Assembly (NCBI GenBank): GCA_963749535.1
Contig: CAVVNF010000012.1
Span: 58,440-122,439, forward strand
DNA: 64,000 bases
Reading direction: 5' to 3'
Source: Chersky-299 sp963749535
GTDB lineage: Bacteria > Actinomycetota > Thermoleophilia > RBG-16-64-13
Part shown: piece after piece, positions 36,022 to 45,058 of the stretch
Layout of the letters: every line of letters begins with the position of its first letter
Numbering within the stretch: the stretch's first letter is position 1
Program-made: the position numbers and the translations under genes
The notes under the pieces: model-generated
The model's database searches: none
What the model was told of the DNA's origin: nothing
The model's input: the letters and a program-made list of their open reading frames with translations, nothing else

Positions 36022-36181
36022 GGCGGGACCACCCGGAGGGGTCGGCCCGGCGGGTCTACCCAGGACTCAAGCTGCATCAAGGGGCCGCGCTGACGCTCGC
36101 GAGGCGACCGACCCAGCGGGCTGGGGCACCCTGGGCAGTGAGGCCGTCCTAGGCGGCGAGGCGCCATTCTTCAGCTGCCTG

Positions 36182-38027
36182 CTACCGGATCGGAGTCAGC
36201 GGGCTCTGTCCGATCCGCTTCTTTTGCGGGCGCGGTCGCCGCATCGGCGGTTCCAGCAGGCTGAGCTCGTCGGTGATCTCCAGTGTCTCTATCGGGACCA
36301 CCCGCATCCTCTTGACTCCGAGAAGGACCATGAAGCCCGCGGTGATGAAGACGAAAGCCGCGGGTCCGCCGATACCATATGCGCCGGAAACCGTCTGCAC
36401 CACCAAGAACCACCAGGCCCTAAGCCACCCCACGCTCTGAGCCACGGCCACGTACGAATACAGGAGGAAGGGCGTGATCAAGCCCAGCAGGAGCAGCGGT
36501 GCATTGGACACAAAGCGGTACCTCCAAACTGCAGTGGAGTAGATGGGTTCCGAGAAACAGGTGGCGAGAGGCCACGCCCAAGCGGCTGCCAAGCAGGGCA
36601 AGAGCAAGAATGGCGACCGGGAGAGCATCAGGGCCAAGCCGACCAGCAGGCTGAGGAATCCGGTGATGAGCTTGGCCATCTCGGTAGTGGCGCGCGGCTC
36701 CCGCGGACGAAGATACCCGAGGAAACGGCGGGAAAGGATGAGCACGGCCCCTCCAAGAAGGATCAGCAGGAGCGTCGGGGCAAGCCGGGGTTCGGTGGAC
36801 GGGCCAAGGATGGTCGGCACCTGGAGGCTATACCGCGGTATGAGGCCGGTGAGCGCCAACAAATAGGCGATGACGAAGAGCATCGCGACCGGCAACGCGA
36901 ATGAGAACAGGTTTCGCAGGTGAAGAAGAGCCACCCGGGGGGTAAGACGCGAAGAAAAGAGCCAGATGAGCAAGGCGGCGATTGTGGGGAGTAGCATCAA
37001 CATTCGCCAAGAAGGTCATGGCCTTGTTCGTTAGATATCGGCCGGACGTCAGCAACAGGGCCGTCCCCGGATCGGGCGGGGCTTGGGTGCCGGAATCCAG
37101 CGAGAGGAGCAGGCGCTCCACGGCGGCGCCTTCGGTCGCCAGGCTAGCGGTGTCCAGGTTGCCCGGGCCATCGTCATAGAGCATGAGTGACGCGACGCCG
37201 CGGCTCAAACCGGCCACTTGGTCCCCACGCGACAGCGACAGCGCGTGGTCGGCAGCTTGGCTCAAGATACTCGGCACACTGAGGCTCAAGCCGGCTCCAG
37301 ATAGCACACGGCCCGTGAGTTGGAGGAGCCACCCCGGCGTGGAGCTCTGAGGTCCGGACACAGCCACCTGGACAGTACGTGCATCCTGTCTGCCGAGGCG
37401 TTGCATCGAGATGATCGTGGTGATGTCGGAAGCGTCGGGATAGGTGGCGAGGAAGTGGCTGATACCCAGCCCCCCGCTGTTCCCGTCGCTCGTGGAGAGA
37501 AAGATCATGGTCTTCTCGTGCGGACGCGTGGAGAAGACTTGGACCAGGTCGGCGAGCATCGCTGTGCCACTCGCATAGATCTGCGGATCAACCTTGACGA
37601 TGGTTTGCGTGTCGCGCGGGGCGGTGACGAGGATCGTCTCCCTGCTGTTGCCCGGCAGCACCACGGCGATATTCGTCAGGCTAACGTCATGGTCGCCAAG
37701 CGTGACGTGAAAGCTCTTGTTCTCGTAGATAGGGATCTTCAGGTCGTTGAACTGGGCTGCGAGCCAGGTGGCCGCAGCGGCGGCACCGGGTGAGTTGGGA
37801 GTCCTCTGCGGGTCCTTCAGTCCCACCATCTCACTTGCAAAGCGGTAGGCGCGATGGGCGTCGAAGAAGGTGGTTTCCGCCGCGGGCTCGACGGTCGAAG
37901 TTGGAGACGACACCGAGAGGAAAACGCCGGCTGCGATGAAGACGACCAGTCCCGCGCAAAGGACGTAGGCTATCTTCCTCCACTGTCGGACGCGATCCAC
38001 CAAGCGCCGGCGTATGGTAAGCGGCAT
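36182..38027 (-). CDS. Multi-pass membrane protein with a degenerate M28-peptidase-like domain (one frameshift)
   Basis: Residues ~18-40 form an N-terminal transmembrane segment, ~50-340 an extracytoplasmic domain with the M28 peptidase layout (TPNSPGAAAAATWLAAQF, NIAVVLPGNSRETILVTAPR, KTMIFLSTSDGNSGGLGISH), and the C-terminal ~270 residues about eight hydrophobic helices. The usual zinc ligands are missing: the GAHxD motif reads TAPRD, and the GEE region reads SDGNSGG. The layout resembles eukaryotic GAA1, an M28-like subunit of GPI transamidase, but homology is not proven. One extra base near 37003 splits the gene; removing it joins NKAMTFLA directly to MLMLLPTIAALLIW. The function is unknown. 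Confidence 0.65.
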
Positions 38028-38116
38028 CTGTGACTCCCATTTGCTCGAGGCTTGTGAATTCTAAGCCTACCGAGCCGGGGAGACAACTCGCGGAGGTAAC
38101 GCATCGACTGGAGACG

Positions 38117-38314
38117 CTACTTTTGCGGCGGTTCCTTGAGCCACAAAGCGCTGTTGATCATCTCTTCGGCTATTAGTAAAGCCGGAGGATCGTACTGGTC
38201 GCACTCGAGCATGTCGTGGATCGCGCGGAGGCGATTCCCGCGCGGACTGCGTGGACCGCACTCTCGCGCAAGGTTGTCGTTCTTGGTCTGGTGCTCTGCG
38301 TCGCCGGGATTCAC
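38117..38314 (-). CDS. Small FlgM-like protein (uncertain)
   Basis: A 65-residue frame starting at GTG 38314, after an AAAGG box, ends with RLRAIHDMLECDQYDPPALL and IAEEMINSALW. The spacing resembles the C-terminal helices of the anti-sigma-28 factor FlgM (I..I..G.Y....IA..MI..L). No flagellar or sigma-28 gene is in the window, and the match is short, so this is a tentative call. The rest of the 38028-38459 interval holds no other recognisable gene. Confidence 0.35.
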   Translation of the reverse strand: MNPGDAEHQTKNDNLARECGPRSPRGNRLRAIHDMLECDQYDPPALLIAEEMINSALWLKEPPQK

Positions 38315-38459
38315 TGGTGCCTTTGCCCTTTTATCGCGTGGTTCTGGCTCATGCTATGCTCTTTATCGGTCAAGTAGGCCCCGGGGTTTACACTCATAGT
38401 GCAATTATTCCTGCAGAGTAGTGCAGGATGTTCATCATGACGAAGGGAAACCGATAGCG

Positions 38460-39692
38460 GTGGACAAGATAATCAGCATTGACGAGGCCAGAGCTCGGGT
38501 GCTCGCGGAGGCTGCCCCTCTTTCTGTGGAGCTTCGTTCTCTCGGAGAAGCGCTCGACTACGTCTTGGCCGAAGATGTGGTCTCCTCGCTGGACGTTCCC
38601 CCCTTCGACAACTCGGCAATGGACGGTTTCGCTCTGTTCGCGGCCGACGTGGTGGATGCCGGGCCTGAGGCTCCTGTGTCGTTGCCTCTCCAGGAGACCA
38701 TTGCAGCTGGGCATATCGCCCAACGTCCCCTAGAGCGGGGCGCCGTGGCGAAGATCATGACCGGCGCGCCCATCCCTTACGGGGCGAACGCGGTGGTGCA
38801 ATCGGAACTTGCTCGCGAACAAGATGGGAAAGTGCTGATCTACGAAGCCGCGAAACCAGGCTCCAACGTCCGACGCGCCGCCGAGGACATCGCCAAAGGC
38901 GATCGGGTCCTGGCCGCAGGTACGGCTCTCGGTCCGGCCGAGTTGGGCGTCCTCGCGAGCCTGGGTCTTCCGGAGGTGAAGGTCTATCGGCGTCCGCGAG
39001 TCGCGGTGCTCTCCACCGGAAGCGAGTTGGTAGAGGTTGATCAGCCCTTATCGCCCGGGAAGATCCGGAATTCCAACAGCTACGCTCTGCAGGCGTATTG
39101 CCAGCAGGTCGGCGTCGAGGTCGTCCGCCTGGGTATCGCCCCCGACGACTACGACTCCACGCTACGGCTGGTGGAGGAAGGGCTCTCCTACGACGTTCTC
39201 ATCACGTCAGGGGGTGTCTCGGTGGGAGAGTTCGACTTTGTGAAGAACGTCCAGGACTCCCTGGGCGTGGAGCGGCGATTGTGGGGTGTGGCCATGAAGC
39301 CCGGAAAGCCGCTGGTCTTTGGGGTAAGGGGCAGCACGCTGGTCTTTGGGTTGCCGGGAAACCCAGTGTCCGCCATGGTGTCGTTCGAACTGTTCGTGAA
39401 GCCCGCGCTCCTACGGCTGATGGGGCACAAGCAAGTGGTCAAGCCTTTGTACAAGGCCGTCGTCGAGGAAGATGTCAAGAGTCGGGACTCGAGGACGTAC
39501 GTGGTGCGCGTGAGGGCGTGGCGCGAGGCGGACCGCTGGCACGTGAGCTCCACCGGGCCTCAGGGTTCCGGAATCTTGCGGTCCATGGTCGGCGCGAACG
39601 GGCTGATCTTCGTGCCCGGCGCTCCCAGTGGAGTAAGGGCCGGCCAGGAGGTTGATTTTCTGCTTCTGCGGGAAGATCTCAAGGAAGCGTAG
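38460..39692 (+). CDS. moeA: Molybdopterin molybdenumtransferase MoeA
   Basis: MoeA inserts molybdate into adenylylated molybdopterin. The signature PPFDNSAMDGFALFAAD, KIMTGAPIPYGANAVVQ, VAVLSTGSELVEVD, LITSGGVSVGEFDFVK and FGLPGNPVSAMVSFELF are all present, followed by the C-terminal beta-barrel domain. I place the start at GTG 38460 (MDKIISIDEARARV) with GAAGGGA ~12 bases upstream; the frame is open to 38421 but lacks a ribosome site there. No other molybdenum-cofactor gene is adjacent. Confidence 0.92.
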   Translation: MDKIISIDEARARVLAEAAPLSVELRSLGEALDYVLAEDVVSSLDVPPFDNSAMDGFALFAADVVDAGPEAPVSLPLQETIAAGHIAQRPLERGAVAKIMTGAPIPYGANAVVQSELAREQDGKVLIYEAAKPGSNVRRAAEDIAKGDRVLAAGTALGPAELGVLASLGLPEVKVYRRPRVAVLSTGSELVEVDQPLSPGKIRNSNSYALQAYCQQVGVEVVRLGIAPDDYDSTLRLVEEGLSYDVLITSGGVSVGEFDFVKNVQDSLGVERRLWGVAMKPGKPLVFGVRGSTLVFGLPGNPVSAMVSFELFVKPALLRLMGHKQVVKPLYKAVVEEDVKSRDSRTYVVRVRAWREADRWHVSSTGPQGSGILRSMVGANGLIFVPGAPSGVRAGQEVDFLLLREDLKEA

Positions 39693-39717
39693 GGATTGCG
39701 CATTCTCTTCGCAGGTG

Positions 39718-39746
39718 TTGCCGGAATCCGACTCCGGGGATACAAT
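39718..39746 (+). promoter_or_regulatory. Promoter of the 61-aa HTH gene leader
   Basis: TTGCCG (39718-39723) and TACAAT (39741-39746) are separated by exactly 17 bases, a good sigma-70-type match. Transcription would start near 39753, leaving a ~155-base leader before the ATG at 39908. Confidence 0.55.
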
Positions 39747-39752
39747 TACACC

Positions 39753-39907
39753 GATGGGTGACCTGTCAAAACCAAGGCTCGGGGGTGGCAGCAAACGAGA
39801 ACCTGCGCCCGCGCGTCAGACATGGTCCGATAGCCTGGTGGCTTGCGCTGCCGGGCTTTTTTGTTCGTGTCAACCTCGACCGCCGATTAGCTCGGAAAGG
39901 AGATCTG
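39753..39907 (+). promoter_or_regulatory. Structured leader with terminator/antiterminator (riboswitch- or attenuator-like)
   Basis: A perfect 11-bp stem (39832-39842 with 39847-39857, loop TTGC, three G-U pairs) is followed by a T6 tract, a textbook terminator placed before the gene. An alternative pairing exists: ACCAAGGCT (39771-39779) complements AGCCTGGT (39832-39839) with one bulged base, which would disrupt the terminator. I cannot match the ~80-base upstream region to a known riboswitch consensus. Confidence 0.5.
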
Positions 39908-40093
39908 ATGGCCAACCACTTCACGCCCGCGGAACTGGCTGAAGAACTGGGGACGGAGACCAGGGACGTCATCCAATTCTGCGTTCGAGAAGCCATCCCC
40001 ATCTATAAGGGGAAAGTGGACCGCAGCCTCTTGATGACGGTGATGAAGGCCAAAGGCGTCCAGTTTCAGAAGGCCGAGGCAGCAGCAGTCTGA
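39908..40093 (+). CDS. 61-residue HTH-like small protein
   Basis: The ATG at 39908 has AAAGGAG seven bases upstream. The product FTPAELAEELGTETRDVIQF, then EAIPIYKGKVDRSLL, resembles a short helix-turn-helix, like excisionase/MerR-type DNA-binding modules or the IF-2 N-terminal helical module. No enzymatic motif is present. It is expressed behind the attenuator-like leader and ends just before the palindromic element at 40108. A DNA-binding role is inference only. Confidence 0.6.
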   Translation: MANHFTPAELAEELGTETRDVIQFCVREAIPIYKGKVDRSLLMTVMKAKGVQFQKAEAAAV

Positions 40094-40107
40094 CCCCGAC
40101 CTCGTGG

Positions 40108-40267
40108 AGCTCGTTTCAAAATGAAGCTCTGGCTGCCGAGTTCGCGCTAGTCGGCGCGATACGGCGTCCTCAGTCGCCCCCGTAGCGCTGCTACGGAGTC
40201 TTCCTGCGTCCTTGTCTCGCACTCGCCGATCGCGCGCTGACAGCAAAGCGTCATTCTGAAACGAGCT
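40108..40267. repeat. 160-base imperfect palindrome with ~27-base terminal inverted repeats
   Basis: The left end AGCTCGTTTCAAAATGAAGC (40108 on) and the right end (40241-40267) are inverted copies matching at about 23 of 27 positions with one gap. The interior contains a perfect 7-bp hairpin (CCGTAGC/GCTACGG near 40188-40204). The element lies between convergent genes and supplies the stop and last codons of the exonuclease gene. It could be a MITE-like repeat or a long bidirectional terminator. Confidence 0.5.
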
Positions 40268-42446
40268 GTAAGCTCTCGCCGGCAGGTGCCGGCAGTAACC
40301 GGAGAGCGTCCGCGATCACGCGGCCTCCCCAAGCCACGGTGTCATCCTGGGTAGCCCCCGCTTGGAGGGGCACCTTGCATACCCTGTCCGACTCGTAGTA
40401 CCAACGGCGTACCGCGAGGAACGAGTCGAGTTCCGTTTGAGCCACGGCCGCTAATCTTGGGCCCGGTTCCATGTCGCGCTCTGCTTTCGGCAACCTGGCT
40501 ATCATCTCGCCGACGATCTGCTCGGCTGAATCTGCCGTCAGCGTCACTGCCTCGGTGAGTCTTCCATTCCACACAAGATTGAGACGGACTCCGTTGCTGT
40601 CGTCATCCTGATCCGGGGGCCACAAGGCTGCGAAACACAGGGCGCGAGCCTCCGCCAACGCTGCGTACGATCGGCGGAGGCTGAGCAGGTCCTCGCGCGC
40701 TTCCTGCATAGCACGTGCATCTTCGTATCTGCGTTGGTGCGACAGCGACCGGATCACCTCGTCGGCGCGAGCGATGGGGTCGGGGATTTCCGCCGGGTGG
40801 GCCGCGCTGTCGTCGATAGCTGTTGCCATCCGCGGCCCGTCACTCCCAGTCAGCCAGCCCAGGAGGTCGCAGACTAGGGCGTCGTGCTGCGAGATGACCT
40901 GTGGGTCACCCGAGCACGGCGCGAGGCACTTGCCGGAATGACCGCGTACGCACGGTTGCCCATCGGGCTTTCGCGGACAACGGCGGATCGGGTAACTGCG
41001 CTGAAGAAGGTCCAGAGCCGAGTAGACGCGGGTGCGCCCACGAAATGGTCCAAGGACCAGTGGGAAGCGGGGTTTGCCGGTCGAACGCTGCCCCTTGCCC
41101 CCTGGTGCGGGGTTGCTTTCGATGGGAATACACTCAACGTCGAGGTCGGCGCCGACATTGGCAGCGACACCGCCCGCGTCAGCGCCGACCGGGGTGTCCA
41201 CCTGGGCCGCGGCTGTCCCGGCGCTCCGATCTGCGCCGCCGACCGCGGTCGTCCTGGGTACCAACCATTTCGGCGGTCGCCCGCTCACGTACAGATTGAG
41301 GCCGGAGCCCGAGCCGCCTATCTTGACATACGCGTAGTTCTCCGGCCGGCGCCCCTGAAGATTGCAGGGCGGCCGATGCTCAAGGATGAGTTCCTGCTCG
41401 CGTACAACGGCTTCGAGCGGCGTGACGGTCTCCACCCAATCGATGCGCTCCACCAGCCGTATGGCCTGGCGGACCTTCCGGGCATGCTCGCTGTTCGAAA
41501 CGAAGTACGAGCGCACCCGCTCTCTCAGCTTGTCTGCTTTGCCCACGTACAGCACGTGCTCGTCCTGGTCCAGGAAGAGATAGGCACCTGGAGAGCGGGG
41601 AACATCCCGCGTTAGCCCCAGCTTCTGCAACCCGCTACGCATGGTGGGGCTGACGTACGAGCGGGTCTGATTCAGGCGGGTGATCCCTTGCTCCTGCAGC
41701 CTGCAGACCAGGGTGACGAAAACGTGGCCCGCCGCACGGGCGTCTGCCAGCGCCCGGTGACACGCGGCGACCGGGGCTCCGAGGGCGTCCGCAACCGTCC
41801 CCAGACGATAGTTGGGAAGTCCGGGGGCAAGGGCGCGCGCCAGAGGCAGCGTATCGATGGCGCCCTCTCCCAGCCGCCGTCCCTTGAGGCGACGAAGCTC
41901 GTAGTTGAGGAAACCCACGTCGAAGGGAGCGTTGTGCGCCACCACCACCGCGCCCTGCAAGAATTCCAGCAGCTCGGGGATGACCTCCTCGATGCGGGGC
42001 GCGCCGGCCACCATCTCCTGCGTGATGCCGGTGATGTGCGTGATCATCGCGGGGATCGGACGCATGGGATTGACCAAGGTGCTGAATAGGCGCACTTCTT
42101 TCAGGCCCTCGATCCTGACCGCTCCGATCTCGGTGATCTTGCCTTCGCCGGGTCGAGCCCCCGTCGTCTCCAAGTCCAGGGCGACAAACGGGACGTCCCA
42201 GAGATCGGGGTCCGGCACTTCCCAGTGGCTGAGTGACACCAGATCCTGCTCGTCGCCTCCGCCGGCCCAGCAGAAGCGGGCGTCGTGAGTGACCAGGCTA
42301 TGCATGATCTGGCGGCAGACGAGGATCGAGGCGTTATCCGAGGCGATCAGCTGGTGGACAGCCTCGACCACGCCAAGAGGCTCTCCTCGCACGAGGAGGG
42401 TCTCGTGGAGCCTGTCTGCGACCGCCAAAGACAATTGGAGCTGCAT
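40251..42446 (-). CDS. DEDD 3'-5' exonuclease / GIY-YIG (UvrC-like) fusion protein
   Basis: After a ~90-residue N-terminal region, a DnaQ-type exonuclease domain (residues ~90-250) shows VALDLETTGARPGEGKITEI, VVVAHNAPFDVGFLNYELRR and ACHRALADARAAG, the DEDDh set. A GIY-YIG domain follows (~285-365: GAYLFLDQDEHVLYVGKADK, LRERVRSYF), then a UvrC-like part with a Cys cluster (CPRKPDGQPCVRGHSGKCLA). This 731-residue architecture is common in actinobacteria and assumed to act in DNA repair; its exact role is not established. It is divergent from the fab operon, and the 3' end lies inside the palindromic element. Confidence 0.88.
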   Translation of the reverse strand: MQLQLSLAVADRLHETLLVRGEPLGVVEAVHQLIASDNASILVCRQIMHSLVTHDARFCWAGGGDEQDLVSLSHWEVPDPDLWDVPFVALDLETTGARPGEGKITEIGAVRIEGLKEVRLFSTLVNPMRPIPAMITHITGITQEMVAGAPRIEEVIPELLEFLQGAVVVAHNAPFDVGFLNYELRRLKGRRLGEGAIDTLPLARALAPGLPNYRLGTVADALGAPVAACHRALADARAAGHVFVTLVCRLQEQGITRLNQTRSYVSPTMRSGLQKLGLTRDVPRSPGAYLFLDQDEHVLYVGKADKLRERVRSYFVSNSEHARKVRQAIRLVERIDWVETVTPLEAVVREQELILEHRPPCNLQGRRPENYAYVKIGGSGSGLNLYVSGRPPKWLVPRTTAVGGADRSAGTAAAQVDTPVGADAGGVAANVGADLDVECIPIESNPAPGGKGQRSTGKPRFPLVLGPFRGRTRVYSALDLLQRSYPIRRCPRKPDGQPCVRGHSGKCLAPCSGDPQVISQHDALVCDLLGWLTGSDGPRMATAIDDSAAHPAEIPDPIARADEVIRSLSHQRRYEDARAMQEAREDLLSLRRSYAALAEARALCFAALWPPDQDDDSNGVRLNLVWNGRLTEAVTLTADSAEQIVGEMIARLPKAERDMEPGPRLAAVAQTELDSFLAVRRWYYESDRVCKVPLQAGATQDDTVAWGGRVIADALRLLPAPAGESLQLVSE

Positions 42447-42481
42447 GAGCGGCCGCTACATCCTGCTGGAGAAGGGTTTCC

Positions 42482-42510
42482 TTGAAAAGGGCAGAGTCAT
42501 CCTGGACAAT
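42482..42510 (+). promoter_or_regulatory. Probable promoter of the fab-acc operon
   Basis: TTGAAA (42482-42487) and GACAAT (42505-42510) lie 17 bases apart in the divergent gap upstream of fabZ, leaving an ~80-base leader. Confidence 0.5.
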
Positions 42511-42599
42511 ACTAGCACCCTCAGGCCGGGTGCTCACATGTTGGACGGCCCGGCAAGCATGACAGAGGGCGCAATACGAGATCCTTCCCGCTTGGCGGG

Positions 42600-43043
42600 G
42601 TGAAGCTGCTGGTGCTAGACAGAACTCAGATCGAGGCGATCATCCCTCACCGGGAACCTTTCCTCCTGCTCGACCGCGTGGTGGAACTGGTGCCTGGCGA
42701 GTACGCGATCGCCGAAAAGGACATCCTGGAGACCCTGGACGTGTTCCGCGGCCATTTTCCGGGCCACCCCGTCTTCCCCGGCGTTCTTCAAGTGGAGGCC
42801 CTGGCGCAGGCGGGGGTGGTAGCCGCTCTTTCGCCGCCGGAGGCCAAGGGTAAGATCGTTCTCTTCGCCGGAGTGGACGACGTTCGTTTCCGGCGGCCCG
42901 TGGTGCCCGGCGATGTTCTGCGATTGGAGACCCGGTTGACAAAGAGTCGAGGCAAGTTGGGTTGGGCCGAGGCGATGGCCTATGTTGGTGAAGACCTCGT
43001 CTGTAGTGGCACGCTCACGTTCGCCATCGTCGATGCCTCCTAG
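42600..43043 (+). CDS. fabZ: 3-hydroxyacyl-ACP dehydratase FabZ
   Basis: FabZ dehydrates 3-hydroxyacyl-ACP to trans-2-enoyl-ACP. The 147-residue product has IIPHREPFLLLDRVVELVPG and GHFPGHPVFPGVLQVEALAQ, holding the catalytic His and Glu of the hot-dog fold. The GTG at 42600 lacks a clear Shine-Dalgarno; GTG at 42612 is an alternative. It overlaps fabH by 11 bases and heads a seven-gene fatty-acid operon. Confidence 0.93.
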   Translation: MKLLVLDRTQIEAIIPHREPFLLLDRVVELVPGEYAIAEKDILETLDVFRGHFPGHPVFPGVLQVEALAQAGVVAALSPPEAKGKIVLFAGVDDVRFRRPVVPGDVLRLETRLTKSRGKLGWAEAMAYVGEDLVCSGTLTFAIVDAS

Positions 43044-44049
43044 CAAGATCCCCTCCCTGTTGGGGAGGACCACCTGCATCATCGGATTGGGCTGCTACGC
43101 CCCCGAGAGGGTAATCACCAACGAAGAACTTGCGTTGACCCTCGATACCTCCGACGAGTGGGTGCGCCAGCGGACCGGCATCCGTGAGCGTCACGTGGTA
43201 CCCCCCGGTGAATCCGCCTCCGACCTGGGCATCGCGGCGGCCAAGGCGGCCCTCGCGGATGCGCGATTGGACCCTGAAGAGATCGACATGGTGATCACTG
43301 CCACCGTCACGCCCGACCAGATCATGCCGGCTACCGCGGCGCGCGTCGCTCTTGAAGCCGGTTGTGTCGGGGCGGCCGCGTTCGATCTCTCCGCGGGCTG
43401 CACCGGGTTCTTGTACTCTCTTGCCCTGGCCGCGAGCGCGGTGGCTTCGGGGCTACACGACAATATCTTGGTCGTGGGAGCGGAAGCCATCTCCAAGGTC
43501 CTGGATTGGAGCGACCGATCGACGGCCGTGCTGTTCGGCGATGGAGCGGGTGCTGCCGTGGTGTCCACGGCGAAGGGAGCAGGGCATATCCTGGGCTTCG
43601 AGCTAGGGGGCGACGGTTCCGGCGGTGATTTTCTCTCGCTACCGGGAGGGGGGACGCGCATGCCGGCCACCCACGAGACCGTCGATGCGGGCATGCATTT
43701 TGTGCACATGGACGGGAAAGAGATCTACAAGTTCGCCACGAGGATCATAGCCCCAAGCGCGGAAGCCGTCCTTGCGAGGTGCGGCAAGACCATAGACGAC
43801 GTCGATCTGTTCGTCCCACACCAGGCCAACCTGCGCATCATCGAAGCGGGCGCCAAAAAGCTGGGAATCCCCATGGACAAGGTTTACACGAATCTGCAGC
43901 GCTACGGCAACACCTCCAGCGCCTCCATGCCCATGTGTTTGACCGAGGCGAGGCAGGAGGGGCGGCTTCACGACGGTGATCTCGTCCTGCTCATGGGCTT
44001 CGGCGGCGGTCTCACCTGGGGCTCAGGTCTGCTGGAGTGGGGCTCGTGA
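43033..44049 (+). CDS. fabH: 3-oxoacyl-ACP synthase III FabH
   Basis: FabH condenses acetyl-CoA (or branched acyl-CoA) with malonyl-ACP to start chains. The triad is visible: Cys in FDLSAGCTGFLYSL, His in DLFVPHQANLRIIE and Asn in RYGNTSSASMPM. EWVRQRTGIRERHVV is also typical. The ATG at 43033 gives MPPSKIPSLLGRTTCIIGLG and overlaps the fabZ end; the frame is open to 42982 but that would overlap fabZ further. The primer preference cannot be read from sequence. Confidence 0.95.
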   Translation: MPPSKIPSLLGRTTCIIGLGCYAPERVITNEELALTLDTSDEWVRQRTGIRERHVVPPGESASDLGIAAAKAALADARLDPEEIDMVITATVTPDQIMPATAARVALEAGCVGAAAFDLSAGCTGFLYSLALAASAVASGLHDNILVVGAEAISKVLDWSDRSTAVLFGDGAGAAVVSTAKGAGHILGFELGGDGSGGDFLSLPGGGTRMPATHETVDAGMHFVHMDGKEIYKFATRIIAPSAEAVLARCGKTIDDVDLFVPHQANLRIIEAGAKKLGIPMDKVYTNLQRYGNTSSASMPMCLTEARQEGRLHDGDLVLLMGFGGGLTWGSGLLEWGS

Positions 44050-44101
44050 TGCGGCACGGGGCTGTGCACTTCCGCAGGCACTGCCGGCTGGAGGCGCCCG
44101 C

Positions 44102-45058
44102 ATGAGCGACTTGCTGATCCTATGCCCGGGGCAGGGCAGCCAGGCGGCCGGCATGGCCGAGTATCTATGGACGTACCCGGCGGCTCGAGAAACGTTTGCC
44201 GAAGCAGGCGAGGTGCTTGGTTGGGACATCGGCGAACTCTGCCGCCACGGATCCCTAGAGGATCTCACCCGCACCGATCGTACTCAGCCGGCCTTGCTCA
44301 CGTGTAGCGTCGCCGTGTGGAGACTCCTGGAAAACTCTGGCGCTTCCTTCTCGGTGGCGGCGGGACACTCCCTCGGTGAGTACTCGGCACTGGTGGCTAC
44401 CGGTCAACTGGCCTTCGCCGATGCCGTTCACGTGGTGGAGCAACGAGGTCTCGCCATGCAGGCCTGCTCAGAGGAGACGGACGGGGCCATGGCGGCCATC
44501 CTCGGGCTGGAGGACGAACAGGTGGAAGAGATCTGCGCTTCGGTGGGCGAAGCTTGGTTGGCCAATTACAATTCCCCGGGGCAAGTGGTCATCTCCGGGG
44601 CGGCGAAAGCGGTCGAGCAGGCGGGTAAGCTCGCCGGCGAGCGCGGGGCCCGGCGAGTGGTGCCACTGGCGGTTGCGGGTGCGTTCCACACTCCGCTCAT
44701 GGCGGGCGCGGCCAAGAAGCTCGGCGAGGCCCTGCAGGCTGTCGATGTCCATCCAGGAGTGGGGCGGTTCTTCTCCACCACGGAGAGCCGCTTCGTTGAA
44801 GCAGGCGAGCTCAGAGACGTGCTTGCCCGGCAGCTCACCTCTCCCGTGCGGTTCAGCCAAAGCATGGAGAGCGTGCTCCGGCAGCCCGAGCCGCCGCAAC
44901 ACGGTCTCGAGGTAGGGCCCGGGGCCGTTCTCGCCGGACTGATGAAACGGATCGCCCGCGACTTCCCCATGGGGCCCACCGGGGACGCCGATTCGCTAAG
45001 CTGTGCCCTGGCCGCCGTAAGCGGCCCGCGTGCGGAAGGAGGACAGACCGATGACTGA
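44102..45058 (+). CDS. fabD: Malonyl-CoA:ACP transacylase FabD
   Basis: FabD moves malonyl groups from CoA to ACP. The protein begins MSDLLILCPGQGSQAAGMAE and contains the nucleophile elbow AAGHSLGEYSALVA (Ser), with the catalytic His in VAGAFHTPLMAGAA. GGAGG lies ~10 bases before the ATG at 44102, giving 318 residues. The frame stays open upstream into the fabH 3' end but that part is not family-like. The last bases overlap the fabG start. Confidence 0.94.
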   Translation: MSDLLILCPGQGSQAAGMAEYLWTYPAARETFAEAGEVLGWDIGELCRHGSLEDLTRTDRTQPALLTCSVAVWRLLENSGASFSVAAGHSLGEYSALVATGQLAFADAVHVVEQRGLAMQACSEETDGAMAAILGLEDEQVEEICASVGEAWLANYNSPGQVVISGAAKAVEQAGKLAGERGARRVVPLAVAGAFHTPLMAGAAKKLGEALQAVDVHPGVGRFFSTTESRFVEAGELRDVLARQLTSPVRFSQSMESVLRQPEPPQHGLEVGPGAVLAGLMKRIARDFPMGPTGDADSLSCALAAVSGPRAEGGQTDD

